Shown here in pieces: positions 22,774 to 33,600 of a DNA stretch of 64,000 nt. The stretch covers positions 434,001 through 498,000 of the forward strand of contig NW_006921550.1 in NCBI RefSeq assembly GCF_000340215.1, in the 5' to 3' direction. Numbering within the stretch: position 1 is the first letter of the stretch; the number at the start of each line of letters is the position of its first letter. The notes under the pieces are model-generated. The model saw nothing but the letters and a program-made list of their open reading frames with translations, had not been told where the DNA came from and ran no database searches. The translations under genes were made by a program, and so were the position numbers. The stretch comes from Pseudocercospora fijiensis CIRAD86. Taxonomy: Eukaryota > Ascomycota > Dothideomycetes > Mycosphaerellales > Mycosphaerellaceae.

Positions 22774-24525
22774 ATGACGGCGCTTCCATATGGGCCGAAA
22801 TCATCATTACACGCCAACATGGCGCGACGGACACCCGCTTCCTTTGCAGACCTTCCTGTTGAGATGGTTTCCTGGGTGTCTGACCGGATTAAGCATAAGG
22901 AAGACCTCCTCAGCTTTTGTCGCGTTAACTGGGAATCACGCAATAACGGTGTTCGCACATTGTTGAATCGGATGCGAGGTATATATATCGAGCCAACAGC
23001 AGCGTCGTTCGCTAAATTCAAGACTATTGTCCAAACACCCGCGGTCGCCAGTCGCATCCAAACGATTATATACCTCCAGACATTCCCTCCTTTGGACCCA
23101 AAGGCTGTACTACAGCAGGCAGAATTCCACGCGGAGAGGAAACGCCATCAATGCACAATAGCAGGAACATGTAAAGTCATCTGGTGGCTCCAGGACCACC
23201 TCAAAGGCTTTTCCATGGAAATGCTCAAGGAATGTCTCATCGAGGCTGTCGAACACCTTCCGAACTTGCAGCACATTGCTATTGCCGCAAGTCCTGCCGC
23301 TGTAGAGTATAGCACGATGCAGATTCGCTCGGGCGACCTCCTCAATAGAGACTCGCGTTGGCTAGTCAACGAGGAGGAATCTCGCGGTGCATCGTCAGTC
23401 GACAAACTTTGGAACTTCGTGCTCTGGAATAGTTCGTGTAGAGCGAGTCTGGATCCACTCTTGGAAGCCATGGCTCATCATGCAGATTTCCATCCGGAAG
23501 TCCAATTGAACTTGACCTTTCAAGGTGGCGTGCCGGTGGGGACCGAAGAGCTTCTCGAATTCGCCCAAGAGCACTCTGTTACCTTCAATAAAGCAATGGC
23601 TCACATCAAAGACTTCATTGTCCATGCAGCGCCAGACCACCAGGGACATGATCACGGACCATTCGTTCAAAGCCCAGAAGCATATGAGAGTATGCTGTCC
23701 GCGCTGGTCAATATCCAGATGCTCAAAATCATAACAAATAAAAGCGCAGTGCAGCAAGCGGGTGTGCTTGGTGAACTGCTCCGTCATCCCAATCTTCATT
23801 TCCGGAAACTCCAGAAGGTCCAATTCTACACACTCGTTCCGATCTTTGATCCTGAGATAGCTTGGATACAGCAGGAATTGGTTCCATTTCTACCCACGGC
23901 ACAACAACTACTTGACTTCTTGTGCAGGCACAAAACTACGCTGGAGGTCCTGGCACTGGACTCTGTGTCAGGTGTACGCGAAAGAAATCCCCAGGGCCTG
24001 CAAATTGAAGGTCTTGAAAGACTTTTACTCCAATTGCGAAAAAGATTTGGTAAGCTATGGTTGATGAGAGTTACCGAGACAGTCATCTACGGGGACCGGG
24101 ACGATGAGATTGGCTTGCCATATGCACAGATTCTGAAACGAGAGGCCAGGGATGAGGCATTGTCTGGGCTTGGAAAGCTTTCACGTAAGCTAGGCGCGTG
24201 GAAGAAAGTGCAGGTTTGCTCCAAAATGAGCGATGGAACGCTTGTGTGCCGGGACTATAGTGAACCGCCAAACGGTACAGATGCTGTCAACGACAGCAGC
24301 CATGGGGCCTCAGCAGCAGAGCAGCCCAGCCGGGAAGAAAACTCTGATATTGCAGCTGCTCAAACTGCAGCTGGGATCGATGCTACTGCAGTGCAAGAAG
24401 TCAGCACTCATGACTCGAATGACGATAATGACACGGAAGCCAACGCCAGGGACGCGAATCCTACTCTTGTGTCAGAGCATCTCAGCTTTTACTACGAATT
24501 CCAATTGGAAGCTGTAAAGTCCTGA
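22774..24525 (+). CDS. F-box-like protein, 583 residues
   Basis: An intronless frame from ATG 22774. Residues ~21-65 read FADLPVEMVSWVSDRIKHKE and DLLSFCRVNWESRNNGVR, a divergent F-box: LP at the start, then hydrophobic spacing and a W/C-R-V-N-W pattern. F-boxes bind Skp1 in SCF ubiquitin ligases and the rest of the protein selects the substrate. The remainder shows weak leucine-rich periodicity (LPNLQHIAIAAS, LVNIQMLKIITNK, LERLLLQLRKRFGKLWLM), as in many fungal F-box/LRR-like proteins, and an acidic, Ala-rich tail. Such genes form large, fast-evolving families in Pezizomycotina. The substrate is unknown. A second Met at residue 16 is a possible start. Confidence 0.78.
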   Translation: MTALPYGPKSSLHANMARRTPASFADLPVEMVSWVSDRIKHKEDLLSFCRVNWESRNNGVRTLLNRMRGIYIEPTAASFAKFKTIVQTPAVASRIQTIIYLQTFPPLDPKAVLQQAEFHAERKRHQCTIAGTCKVIWWLQDHLKGFSMEMLKECLIEAVEHLPNLQHIAIAASPAAVEYSTMQIRSGDLLNRDSRWLVNEEESRGASSVDKLWNFVLWNSSCRASLDPLLEAMAHHADFHPEVQLNLTFQGGVPVGTEELLEFAQEHSVTFNKAMAHIKDFIVHAAPDHQGHDHGPFVQSPEAYESMLSALVNIQMLKIITNKSAVQQAGVLGELLRHPNLHFRKLQKVQFYTLVPIFDPEIAWIQQELVPFLPTAQQLLDFLCRHKTTLEVLALDSVSGVRERNPQGLQIEGLERLLLQLRKRFGKLWLMRVTETVIYGDRDDEIGLPYAQILKREARDEALSGLGKLSRKLGAWKKVQVCSKMSDGTLVCRDYSEPPNGTDAVNDSSHGASAAEQPSREENSDIAAAQTAAGIDATAVQEVSTHDSNDDNDTEANARDANPTLVSEHLSFYYEFQLEAVKS

Positions 24526-25352
24526 TATCGTAAATAGAATCTACGCTCATTACCACTGGTGTTTGGAGAATAGCGTAGCTTGTGGAGAGTAAAAAATACC
24601 ATAGGCTTGTGAAAAATGTTGCAAGAGCATCTTTTCGCGCGAAGTGCTTGAACAGGTGCCTCCAAAATCGTCTTGTCGAATCTCTCTTGCTATTTCATCC
24701 CTACGCAAGCACTAATATCCACCTGTCCATGTGGTTTCTAACATTCAAGCGTATTCAATTCCGCCTGTGAGAGCTTGGCGTCTACCTACCTGGTCAAAGC
24801 GTCTTTACTCGGCATTTCGCCTCGCGGTTCTTTTTCGCTTCGAATCCGCTACAGAACCTTCGAATTGTGACTTCAGGAGGTCAGTCAGAGCGTAAGTGCA
24901 TTTGGCCAGCAGTCGCTTGTTCAACATCAAGCAATGTTGGTCCATACGGATTCTCAAAGTTACATTGCGGTACACCTGATGGACAGCAGTGGACCATTAG
25001 TGGACCATTATATGACGTCGGCTGGCACGGGCCTTACGATGGTTGGGTGAAGAGGGTCTCGAGGCTCTTTTGATGCCCACCTTTATCCGCCCAGAGTCTC
25101 AGAAATACTCCATAGTGCAAGTTTGAGGATACCAATCTGAACACTTATATGTAGGTCCACGAGCTTAATAGAGTTTGTGGTTCGTAGTTTTGAATTTCTA
25201 TCCATGGATGTGAGCAAGGTTCAGCAGGGGTCCGGGCACATGGGTTCCAGCTTCCAACATCTCGTTACGCTTTGCTGTGAACTCGTCTTCTGCTCATAGC
25301 AAGCCGAAACCTTTTGGAGAAGCACAATCAATAGTGCAGCATAACATTCGTG
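24526..25352. other. Intergenic region
   Basis: No gene supported. A short direct repetition TGGACCATTA(G)TGGACCATTA occurs near 24,990-25,010. It contains the promoter of the small secreted protein at 25353. Confidence 0.45.
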
Positions 25353-25925
25353 ATGGCATATTTGGTTGCATACCTATTGCATTTGACTCTTCTCCCTTTG
25401 GCATTCGGCCTGCCCACCGCCAAGACGACGGCCGGCAAGCACTTCAACGGTGTTCTGGCCAGAAGCACGCTCTTTGGGCTTTCGGGTCATGATACCATCG
25501 TGTGTCCAGATGCTCGACCGAATCAAGATGAGACTAAAGACGTGGTTCGCTTCGAGAAGTCCGCAATCGAAGCTGCTGCACACCAAGGCCTGCTGGCTCA
25601 ACCTGGATCCCGTGACGCGAATCCCGGTGGCTATTCCATCGAATTTGAGGATCAGGGTGATGTAAGATTTAAAGACTGCCAAAGCATGAACCTCTATCAG
25701 TATCCAATCCTGGCAGACGGGAAGATTTATGGCGGAGGTGATCCAGGTCCATTCCGTGTCGTGTTCCAGGTAGACGACTGGAGCAAGCGGGAAGGGAAAT
25801 ATTGTGGTATCGTGTACCAGGCGGTGAGTTCGGCATGGTCAGTAGCATGGCGAATAGTACTGATTGTCCTCTCTCTGTAGTTTGAGAGCAGGAGCTTCAT
25901 GCATTGTGAAGATGAGAGTGCTTAG
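25353..25925 (+). CDS. Secreted RNase T1-like protein, catalytic residues not conserved (candidate effector)
   Basis: Two exons, 25353-25823 and 25881-25925 (57-nt intron GTGAGT..TCTGTAG), 171 residues. Residues 1-20 form a signal peptide (MAYLVAYLLHLTLLPLAFG). The mature part has four cysteines (51, 109, 151, 165), enough for two disulfides. Residues 113-140 (LYQYPIL, GKIYGGGDPGPFRVVF) match the core of the ribonuclease N1/T1/F1 fold, where the usual form is YYEWPIL and GGSPGADRVVF, and the last exon gives the closing F-x-x-C strand. The Arg is kept (135), but the catalytic Glu is Gln (116), and the two histidines expected in YPH and THTG are absent. It is therefore probably an RNA-binding or structural pseudo-enzyme, reminiscent of RNase-like effectors of plant-pathogenic fungi. 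No such function is shown here. Confidence 0.8.
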
Positions 25926-26318
25926 ACGATGCGGTGCGGATGTTGAGAGAAGGCTCGAGAACTCAAGCAGCCCCAGGCTAAAACCATCATCGGGGTTCCA
26001 AGCACTGGAGTGAGCTGTCACATGCGCCTGTAGATTATTGAATGTGCGTATTAATGGCAAGCATATGTGTGCTGCACGCGAACGAAGTGATGTAGACGCC
26101 AAGAGATAGTCGATCTGCACGCAGCCAAGCTTCCGCATAAACTTCGGCTGAACAGGGTTGTCTGATGACGAATGTGAATGGAGCCTTCGAGATTGCCGCC
26201 GCGCTCTCTTCTCTTCTCTCTTCAGGTCAGTATTACTGTTCACTTACGCGGGGAGAATCAAATGCTAACAGATGTTCCCAAAGCTTCATACGGAATCAGT
26301 CTCCCTTGAACAACCAAC
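25926..26318. other. Intergenic region, promoter of the UFD1-AZUL gene
   Basis: No gene seen. The segment lies between two + strand genes and should contain the terminator of the secreted protein and the promoter and leader of the next gene. Confidence 0.45.
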
Positions 26319-28682
26319 ATGACCGAAATGCCACACTTGAAGTGGTCTGCGCAGTACACAGTCACAGCACATTCAAGATCACATCCATTGCCTGGCGACA
26401 AGATCTTACTACCGCCTTCAGCACTCGAGGCACTTTTGTCTGCTTCTTCGAACCTCGCCGCCGAAACAGCGCGACGCGACCTGCCTCAATATGACCCATA
26501 CAATTCAGCGACATATTCCGCTTATCGCCAGGCCGAGTCACAATATCAGGACCAGAAACAGCAACTGCCATACCCTTTGACCTTTCGCTTGGTACATCCT
26601 GAAAGCGGACGCGTGGTATATGCTGGTATTCGAGAGTTCTCGGCGAGTGAGGGACAGGTTGTGCTCAGCTCATTTTTGCTGGAGACGCTGGGCTTGAGCG
26701 CAGAAGACCTGCACAAGCATGAAGACGTTATGCAGATGGACGAAGAGGAAGGCGCTCCGCCAGCCAATGGAGTGTCAGGACCTCAACTTACGGTTCATGC
26801 GCGACAGCTACCAAAGGGTACCTTTGTAAAGCTGCGCCCGCTTGAGCCAGGCTATGATCCAGAGGACTGGAAGGCATTACTGGAGCAGCATCTTCGGGCA
26901 AATTATACGACACTGACGAATGGTGAAGTCTTGGTAGTGCCGGGTGGACGAGGCGTCGGTGGGCAAAAGGAAGAATATAGGTTTCTAGTGGATGGCTTCA
27001 AGCCTGAGGCGGACGGCATCTGCGTCGTGGATACGGATCTTGAGGTTGATATCGAAGCGCTAAACGAAGAGCAAGCACGCGAGACCATGAGACAAATAGC
27101 GGCAAAAATGCAGAAAGCGCCAGGAACGGAGAAGGGAAGCTCAGCTGGTGGAGAGCTAGATCTCTTCAAGGAGCAGGCTGGGCAAGTGCTTCCAGGAGAA
27201 TATGTGGACTACACGCTGCCATCTTGGGACAGGGCACAAGGTCTTGAACTGGAATTGGACGCAATGGATGACGATGAGGATATCAGCATATTTGTCAACC
27301 CTCTCTCTGGCACGCAGCGCGCAAAGCCCAGAATAGATGAGTTCGTCTTTGCAGATCTCGACACTCGACCAAGGAAGCGGGTACGGCTGGAGCCCACGAA
27401 TGCAGAGCTAGAGCATGCTGAAGCTCTTCAAGTCTCCGTTCACGCCCTTGCCTCTGCGGAGAGCCTTGCGAATGGAACGTCAAACAGCGGAGCAGTCGAG
27501 CCACGGCATTACACTATACGCGTACGACATCTCGATCCGAAGGCGACTACAAACCATGCAGATTCGATCGATAGCGAGGCGCCTCCAAATGAAGGCGATG
27601 TTCGTTGCAAAAACTGCAAGCAGTGGGTACCGCAGCGAACACTGATGCTTCACGAAAACTTCTGTCTGCGGAACAACATCCTGTGTCCGAAAGGCTGCGA
27701 TCAAGTATTTCAGAAGCGATCGCCCGAGTTTCAGAACCACTGGCATTGCCCTCATGATGAAACATATGGCAACTCGGCGACTACGCATCAACAGCACGAC
27801 TCAATCTTTCATCCCGCAGATATTCTTCGATGTAGCGATTGCAGCACGGCAGAGACGTTTGCGAATTTGCCAAGTCTCGCTCGACATCGGACAAGCACTT
27901 GTCCCGGCAAGCTCATCCTGTGTCGATTCTGCCATTTAGAAGTTCCACAAGAAGGCGATCCCGATGTTCCGAATGCAGAAGCTTTGCTGTCTGGGATGAC
28001 GCCTCATGAGCTTGCTGACGGAGCTCGAACGACGGAATGCCATCTGTGTTCGAAGATTGTTCGACTGCGTGACATGGAGACTCATCTCAAGAATCATGAT
28101 CTAGATCGACTGCAACGCCCAGCTCCCACGCCTTGTCGCAACGTCAACTGTGGTCGAACACGAGACACCTGCTCGAAGAGCGGCGACACAAGAGCAGGCT
28201 CCCGCATGGGTCAAGGCCCTGGGAACGACGTCGGCCTCTGCTCTGTCTGCTTCGGACCACTCTACGTCAGCATGTACGACCCCGACAACAAAGCTCTTCG
28301 CCGCCGCATCGAACGCCGCTACCTCCAACAACTCCTCACCGGATGCGGAAAGCCTTGGTGCAAAAACGAGTTCTGCAGAACAGGCAGGAAGAACCTCGAA
28401 CTCAACCCGAACATCACCACGAAAGATGCTCTACCTATGGTCAAGCCATTTCTGGATGTGGCGCAGGCTACTACTCCTTTGCATTTCTGTGTTGACGAGC
28501 AGAGTCAGAGGCAGAGAAATCTTGCGGCGATGATTGCTGCTGAGGACGCTGGTCCTGCGGGTAAAGGTGGGTTTGCTTTTGAGTGGTGTCTGGGTGCGCT
28601 TGAGGCTGAGGGTGGGGATTTGGACGGTGCTAGACAGTGGTTGAAGAATTGGGCTCCGGCGAGGGGCGAGGAGAGGAGATGA
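26319..28682 (+). CDS. UFD1-domain protein with zinc fingers and AZUL domain
   Basis: An intronless gene of 787 residues. Residues ~20-235 form a UFD1-type double-psi beta-barrel domain: PYPLTFRLVHP, YAGIREFSASEGQVVL, and LPKGTFVKLRPLEPGY followed by NYTTLTNGEVL, as in Ufd1, the ubiquitin adaptor of Cdc48/p97. Residues ~420-590 hold Cys/His clusters (CKNCKQWVPQRTLMLHENFC, CSDCST.., CRFCHLEVP, CHLCSKIVRLRDMETHLKNH) of TRAF/XAF1-like zinc fingers. Residues ~636-710 are an AZUL domain (RRYLQQLLTGCGKPWCKNEF), the Zn-binding N-terminal module of the ligase UBE3A. The combination suggests a ubiquitin-pathway adaptor linking Cdc48 to the proteasome, but that is inference. The start at 26319 directly precedes the conserved region. 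Confidence 0.88.
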   Translation: MTEMPHLKWSAQYTVTAHSRSHPLPGDKILLPPSALEALLSASSNLAAETARRDLPQYDPYNSATYSAYRQAESQYQDQKQQLPYPLTFRLVHPESGRVVYAGIREFSASEGQVVLSSFLLETLGLSAEDLHKHEDVMQMDEEEGAPPANGVSGPQLTVHARQLPKGTFVKLRPLEPGYDPEDWKALLEQHLRANYTTLTNGEVLVVPGGRGVGGQKEEYRFLVDGFKPEADGICVVDTDLEVDIEALNEEQARETMRQIAAKMQKAPGTEKGSSAGGELDLFKEQAGQVLPGEYVDYTLPSWDRAQGLELELDAMDDDEDISIFVNPLSGTQRAKPRIDEFVFADLDTRPRKRVRLEPTNAELEHAEALQVSVHALASAESLANGTSNSGAVEPRHYTIRVRHLDPKATTNHADSIDSEAPPNEGDVRCKNCKQWVPQRTLMLHENFCLRNNILCPKGCDQVFQKRSPEFQNHWHCPHDETYGNSATTHQQHDSIFHPADILRCSDCSTAETFANLPSLARHRTSTCPGKLILCRFCHLEVPQEGDPDVPNAEALLSGMTPHELADGARTTECHLCSKIVRLRDMETHLKNHDLDRLQRPAPTPCRNVNCGRTRDTCSKSGDTRAGSRMGQGPGNDVGLCSVCFGPLYVSMYDPDNKALRRRIERRYLQQLLTGCGKPWCKNEFCRTGRKNLELNPNITTKDALPMVKPFLDVAQATTPLHFCVDEQSQRQRNLAAMIAAEDAGPAGKGGFAFEWCLGALEAEGGDLDGARQWLKNWAPARGEERR

Positions 28683-29065
28683 GTATCTCACATAGGCAGA
28701 AGACCTCGAACGACAACGCTCAGGTTTGCATGCAATGTCGTTGAATTATGTGTCTTGACACGAGCTTGTAAATTTTTGACTCGGACGAGCGATTCTATGC
28801 CTCCTAGTCGACGTCTGCCATCAGCATGCACGTGATAGTAGTGAGCATATTCATCACAGGCCTGCATCCATGAGGTCGACTGTGAATAACGTTATGTGAG
28901 CACGACGAAAGACGAAGCATCCAATCGGCCCGAGATCGAAAGGCAAATGTCGCCAAGACCGCGCCCCAGAGTCCCAGGCCAGGCAGGTGACTTGCATCAG
29001 TAGCCCCGATTCTTCCAGCCGCACAGGATACCGTCTCTTGAGGGTGACATCCCTCCTCTCAGCAT
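28683..29065. other. Intergenic region between convergent genes
   Basis: Contains the 3' ends of the UFD1-AZUL gene (+) and HGH1 (-). No gene or RNA seen. Confidence 0.5.
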
Positions 29066-30403
29066 CTAGATCACATCAACAATCTGCTCATCCTCGTCCT
29101 CAGCCTCGGTGATCTCCTTTACCCTCGACTCCCCAGCACCAGCTTGCGCAGCTCTCATCTCTTCCTCAGGACTCGGATCGCCAGGCTCGCCCCTCATCAA
29201 AACCTGCACCAAACGATCACAGCCCTCTCTCACATTCTCATCCTCGACATGCTGATGCACTTCCCTCACAATCGGATAGACTTTCACATCCCTCAGCCTC
29301 TTTCGACCCTCAGGCGTAGATGACAGCAGTAGCAAAGTCTCGAGATGCAGACAGATGATGTCTGGCTGCTTCTCGCGTTCCTTGTCGGGAGGCAGAAGTT
29401 GGCATTCGTCGAGCATGCCTTCGGTATCTTCGTCCGAGTACTCTTCGCTGCCCATGAGTGGGAGGAGGATGTATGGGAGAAGACCGACGCCGCCTTCTTC
29501 TGCGTCCTCCAGCAGGGTGGGATGTGAAGGCACGTCGAAGGAGACATTTTTGATTGTGCTTGCTACACCTCGTCTTCGGATTGTGGAGGCGTGTTCGGTG
29601 AAGACGATGAGTTTCGTGATGGGCACAACCTTCTCCGCTTCATCGCCTTCCCCTTCTGATCTTGGCGTCAAGAAATGCTTTCGACCTTGTTCGTGCTTGG
29701 CGAGATCAGCGAAGAGGTAGCAGAGGTAGTCGTAGTTGGCATCCTTGTTGTACGAGCCTTCAGCACCCTTCACGAAGCAGTCGAGCAGCTGGTCTATCGC
29801 AATAGGCGATGTTGACAACGGCTTCGGCACATCTCGCTTCAGAATCAGCAGTTTCGTGATCGTGTCATGCTTAGCCATATTGGCCAACACCATGCACATG
29901 AGATCTGCATTGGGCTCTTTCTGACTCTGCCCTGATCGTCAGCATATCTCACGCCATAGGACTTCACACAAACAGCAGAATCTCGAACCACTGACATACG
30001 GTCACCCTCCGTAATAACGACTCGATGAAGCCATCATCCTCTGCTAATGACTTGACTACTTCTGCATCTTCCGAAATGTTGACCAATATCGTCAAGGCGT
30101 TCTTGGCAATCGGCGGGTAGTCTTTGAGCAGAAGTTTCAGGTCTTGGACGGGCGCGAGTTGATTTCGCCTGAACAGCGATGGCTGTGCTGTTGAATAGCC
30201 CACGAGGTGTTCGGCGGCTGAGGGCAGGAGTCAGCTGTCGGGACCATGCATGGGATTTCTGGCTCACATATTACCTACCGATCTGGCGGATTTGGGTGTT
30301 GCCGTGGTGCAGAAATTCTACGAGCTGGAAAATGGGAGTCAGGCTCATGACAGCGACATCTGCATTGATGATTTCGACTCACTTCTTCCAACTCCGTCGG
30401 CAT
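29066..30403 (-). CDS. HGH1: HGH1 (eEF2 folding chaperone, armadillo repeat)
   Basis: Four exons on the minus strand: 30403-30383, 30324-30279, 30217-30000 and 29926-29066, 381 residues. It begins MPTELEELVEFLHHGNTQIR, then AAEHLVGYS, KDYPPIAKNALTILVNIS, MVLANMAKHDTITKLLI, NYDYLCYLFADLAKHEQGR, RRGVASTIKNVSFD and YILLPLMGSEEYSDED, the ordered motifs of the HGH1/FAM203 family. Hgh1 is a cytosolic armadillo-repeat protein that helps fold elongation factor eEF2 with the TRiC chaperonin. Length agrees with yeast (394). The first exon is 21 nt, so automatic predictions may miss the true start. The C-terminus is acidic (EDEDEQIVDVI). Head-to-head with the golgin gene, 285 bp between starts. Confidence 0.92.
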
Positions 30404-30688
30404 TTTGCTTTGCGATATGACATGTGTCAAGTTTTTTGAGGTCTCGCTTGCTGTTCGGCATCACCCGCCACAGCTCCGAGGCGTTGTTGATCCTTTGACC
30501 ATCTCGAACCGACAATTCCTCGTCTTCCATCCTTCGCTGTCCGTGCAGCCTCACCTCACAATTAGCACGTGAGGCCTAGGAGAAGTCGTTCGCGCCGGCA
30601 TCACGAGCTCGGATTACCAGCAATCGAATGCGCATACAATGAGCAACGAGCAACATACCAATCCGCGGAGGATATCGCCGGCGCAACC

Positions 30689-33600
30689 ATGTTCCAGGTT
30701 CGTGCATACCAGTGCACTACTCGCGGTACGAGGAAAGTTTGGTGCTGATTGTGACTCTGTACAGCGCCTCCAAGGCCTCCAGAAAGGCTTCAATCTCGAT
30801 TTTCTGGACAACAAGATAGCCGAGGAGCAGGAGAAGCAGAAGCAAGACAAACAGCAGAAGTCGGGCTCGCCTGCAAAGCGCACTCCGAGCAACGCAACAA
30901 GGACGACGAGTGGTAGGACAGATTCTCCGAGCAAGAGACCATCCAGTCGACTGCGCGTCCCTGAAGGCAAAGATGGATCGCCAGCGAAAGCGCCTGATCC
31001 AGATGATTTTGTTATTGGCGACGATGAGTCAGTAAACAGTCTGAGCAGGATCCCTACACCACAGCCAATATCGAAAGATGGCGAAGGCGACGAGCGGAAA
31101 GATGGAGGCAAGCAGGATGAAGGCCAGGCTGAGGCAGGCGACAAGGGCAAGGAGAAGGCGCGAGATGCAGATGAGCTGCCGCAGGAAGTACAGGTGAAGC
31201 TACGCAAGCTGGATGCGCTGACGGCGAAATATCAAGGTATGCTCACGTCCCGCGCACCATCGCTACATCGTGATTGGCATTTATTGTTTTACTCACAGAA
31301 TTCCACTTGTATAGATCTGCTAAGGAACTACCGCACCGCACACCAACGAGTCGCTGCAATCGAGCCTTTCGAGGCCACGCTACGAGAGCACACTTCGCTG
31401 ACGTCCATCGACGATCCTGGAGCATTGATCGAATTCCTACACCAGCGAAAACAGCAGACGGACATGACCATGGCCGAGCTGAGGCGAGTATTCGACAAGC
31501 ATCAGCAGACAATGAAGGAGCGAGATGAGCTCAAGATCAAGCTGCAAAAGGCGGAGCAAGATGCCAAGATCGCTTTTGATGAGGCTGCTGGGCTGCGTCA
31601 GGAGCGTAACGAGCTGGAGGCAGAGCCACAAAAGTCTGTGTCTACTTCAGAGGTCAAGCAAGCTCCTACTGAAGCCGCAACAAGTTCTGCGAAGGATGAA
31701 GGCGACTTCTTCTCATACGAAGACGAGGTCTCGAAGGCTGCTGAAGAAGGCGCAGCGACAGCCACAAAGGCTAAAGCTGAAGAGACAACGTCGAGCGCGA
31801 GCGAAGATACCGCTTTGGTGCACGAGGCCAAAGTCAAGGAGCTTGAGACTGAAGTCGAAACGCTGAAGGTGGAGGTCAAAGAGCAAAAGGACTACATCAA
31901 CGAACTCGCTACCGAAAATGCAAACATGCGCCATGAGTTCCTGATCGCTCAGACTGACTTGGATGCCGCAAACAAGAAGCTGACGAAACAAGACCGAGAT
32001 TTTGCCGAGTTACAGTCAGAGCTTCGAAATGCGCGAGAGCAATTAGGCGAAGCCATAGCTGCCCAAGATGCCGCCAGGAAAGAATCTGATGAAGCAGCAG
32101 CTAGCCTAGTACAGAGCGAAAGCCAGCTCGCGGATCTTCAGGCACGCTACAGCCGAAGTCAAGAAGAGCTCAAGAAAGAGGCTGCTGCTGCACACGAGAA
32201 TCTCAAGAAACACCAAGATGAGCATGCAAAGAATCTGAAGGATGGTGTCTATGCTCAGCGAGATGAGAAGGTCATTGATAATCTCAGAAACCTTGTTAAA
32301 ACTCTCCAGGCGCAGGCAAAGGCAGCGACCGAAGCCATGGACCGCGCCAAAGGCGAAGTTAAGGACTGGAAGCTGGAATGCAACAGGCTTGAATCTGAAT
32401 CTCAACAGCCTCGAGATGCAATCGTAATGCTGCGCAGCAAAGAGGCAGATCTTGCTAAGCTTGAGGAGAGGCTTGAAGTGGCGCACAAGGAGCGTGAAGA
32501 TATGGTTCGTGCCAAGGAGGCCACCGTAAACAGGCTAGAGAAGGAGCTAGGCATAGCTCAAGAAGAGCGTGATGCTGCGATCCGGAAAGCCGAGAGCAAG
32601 AATGGACATGAGAAGGCCGTCGCGAGCCTCCGAAGTCAGCTCAAGCGCGCAGAGCAGGAGCGAGAGAAAGCCTACCAAATGATTCTCGACTGCGGCCGAT
32701 GCGGTCAGATTGAGAAAAATACCGGAACGCCCTCCGAGGACACTAACAGCACTCCGGTCCGATCGCGCATGGGCTCGGAATCTACTGAGGTCAGTACACT
32801 ACCTACGGAGGCTGGCAGCGAGACCGCAACTCCTGCGACGCCTTCTGTTGATGGAGGAGAAACTGCCGGATCGGCAGACGCCAAGAAAAAGAAAACCAAG
32901 AAGAAGTCCAAGGCAAAGAAGAAGGAAACGACTACTGCCGCCAGCCCAGCCCCAAGCGAGTCCATCAGGGATGAACTGACGCTTGACGAGCTGATTGGGG
33001 ATCCGACCAAGGCTCCTGACGTCCTATTGAGATCAAAGTTCGGTGAGAATCCGTTAATCCCGTTATTTAAGGACGTTGTCGAGAACCTGAGGGAGCGCAA
33101 CGATTCGTCGAATGCACAGCATGATGAGCTCCTCCAGCATCATGAAAGCAAGATTGAAGAGCTTGAGCAGCAGCTCCGCAACAATTCCATCATCCTCCAA
33201 GCTAAGCACGAGGAGACTCTTGCGCTGCAACAAAGTTTGGCTGACAAGAAAACCTCTGCAGGCACCACTGTGGAGCAAGAAGCTCAACTTGACAGCCTCA
33301 AGAAAGAAGTCGAGGCGCTCAAAGAAGAAATCATTGAGAAAGATGGCAAGATTAAGAAGCTTCAAGAGAGTTTGAAGAGCCAGGCGACCCTGGAGGAGAA
33401 GATTGAAGAACTCACCGAAGAGAAAGACGGCCTTCAAGAGTCCATGGTAGAAGTCGGGAAAGCTGGTACAGATGCGAAGCATGAATTGAAGGAGATGAAG
33501 GAGCGCCGCGACAAGTTGCAGCAGGAGTATGACGAGCTCCAGCTCGAAAGCGACAGTGCTCGCAAAGCTCAGAAGCATGCCGAGGCGTCTGTTCAAGTCC

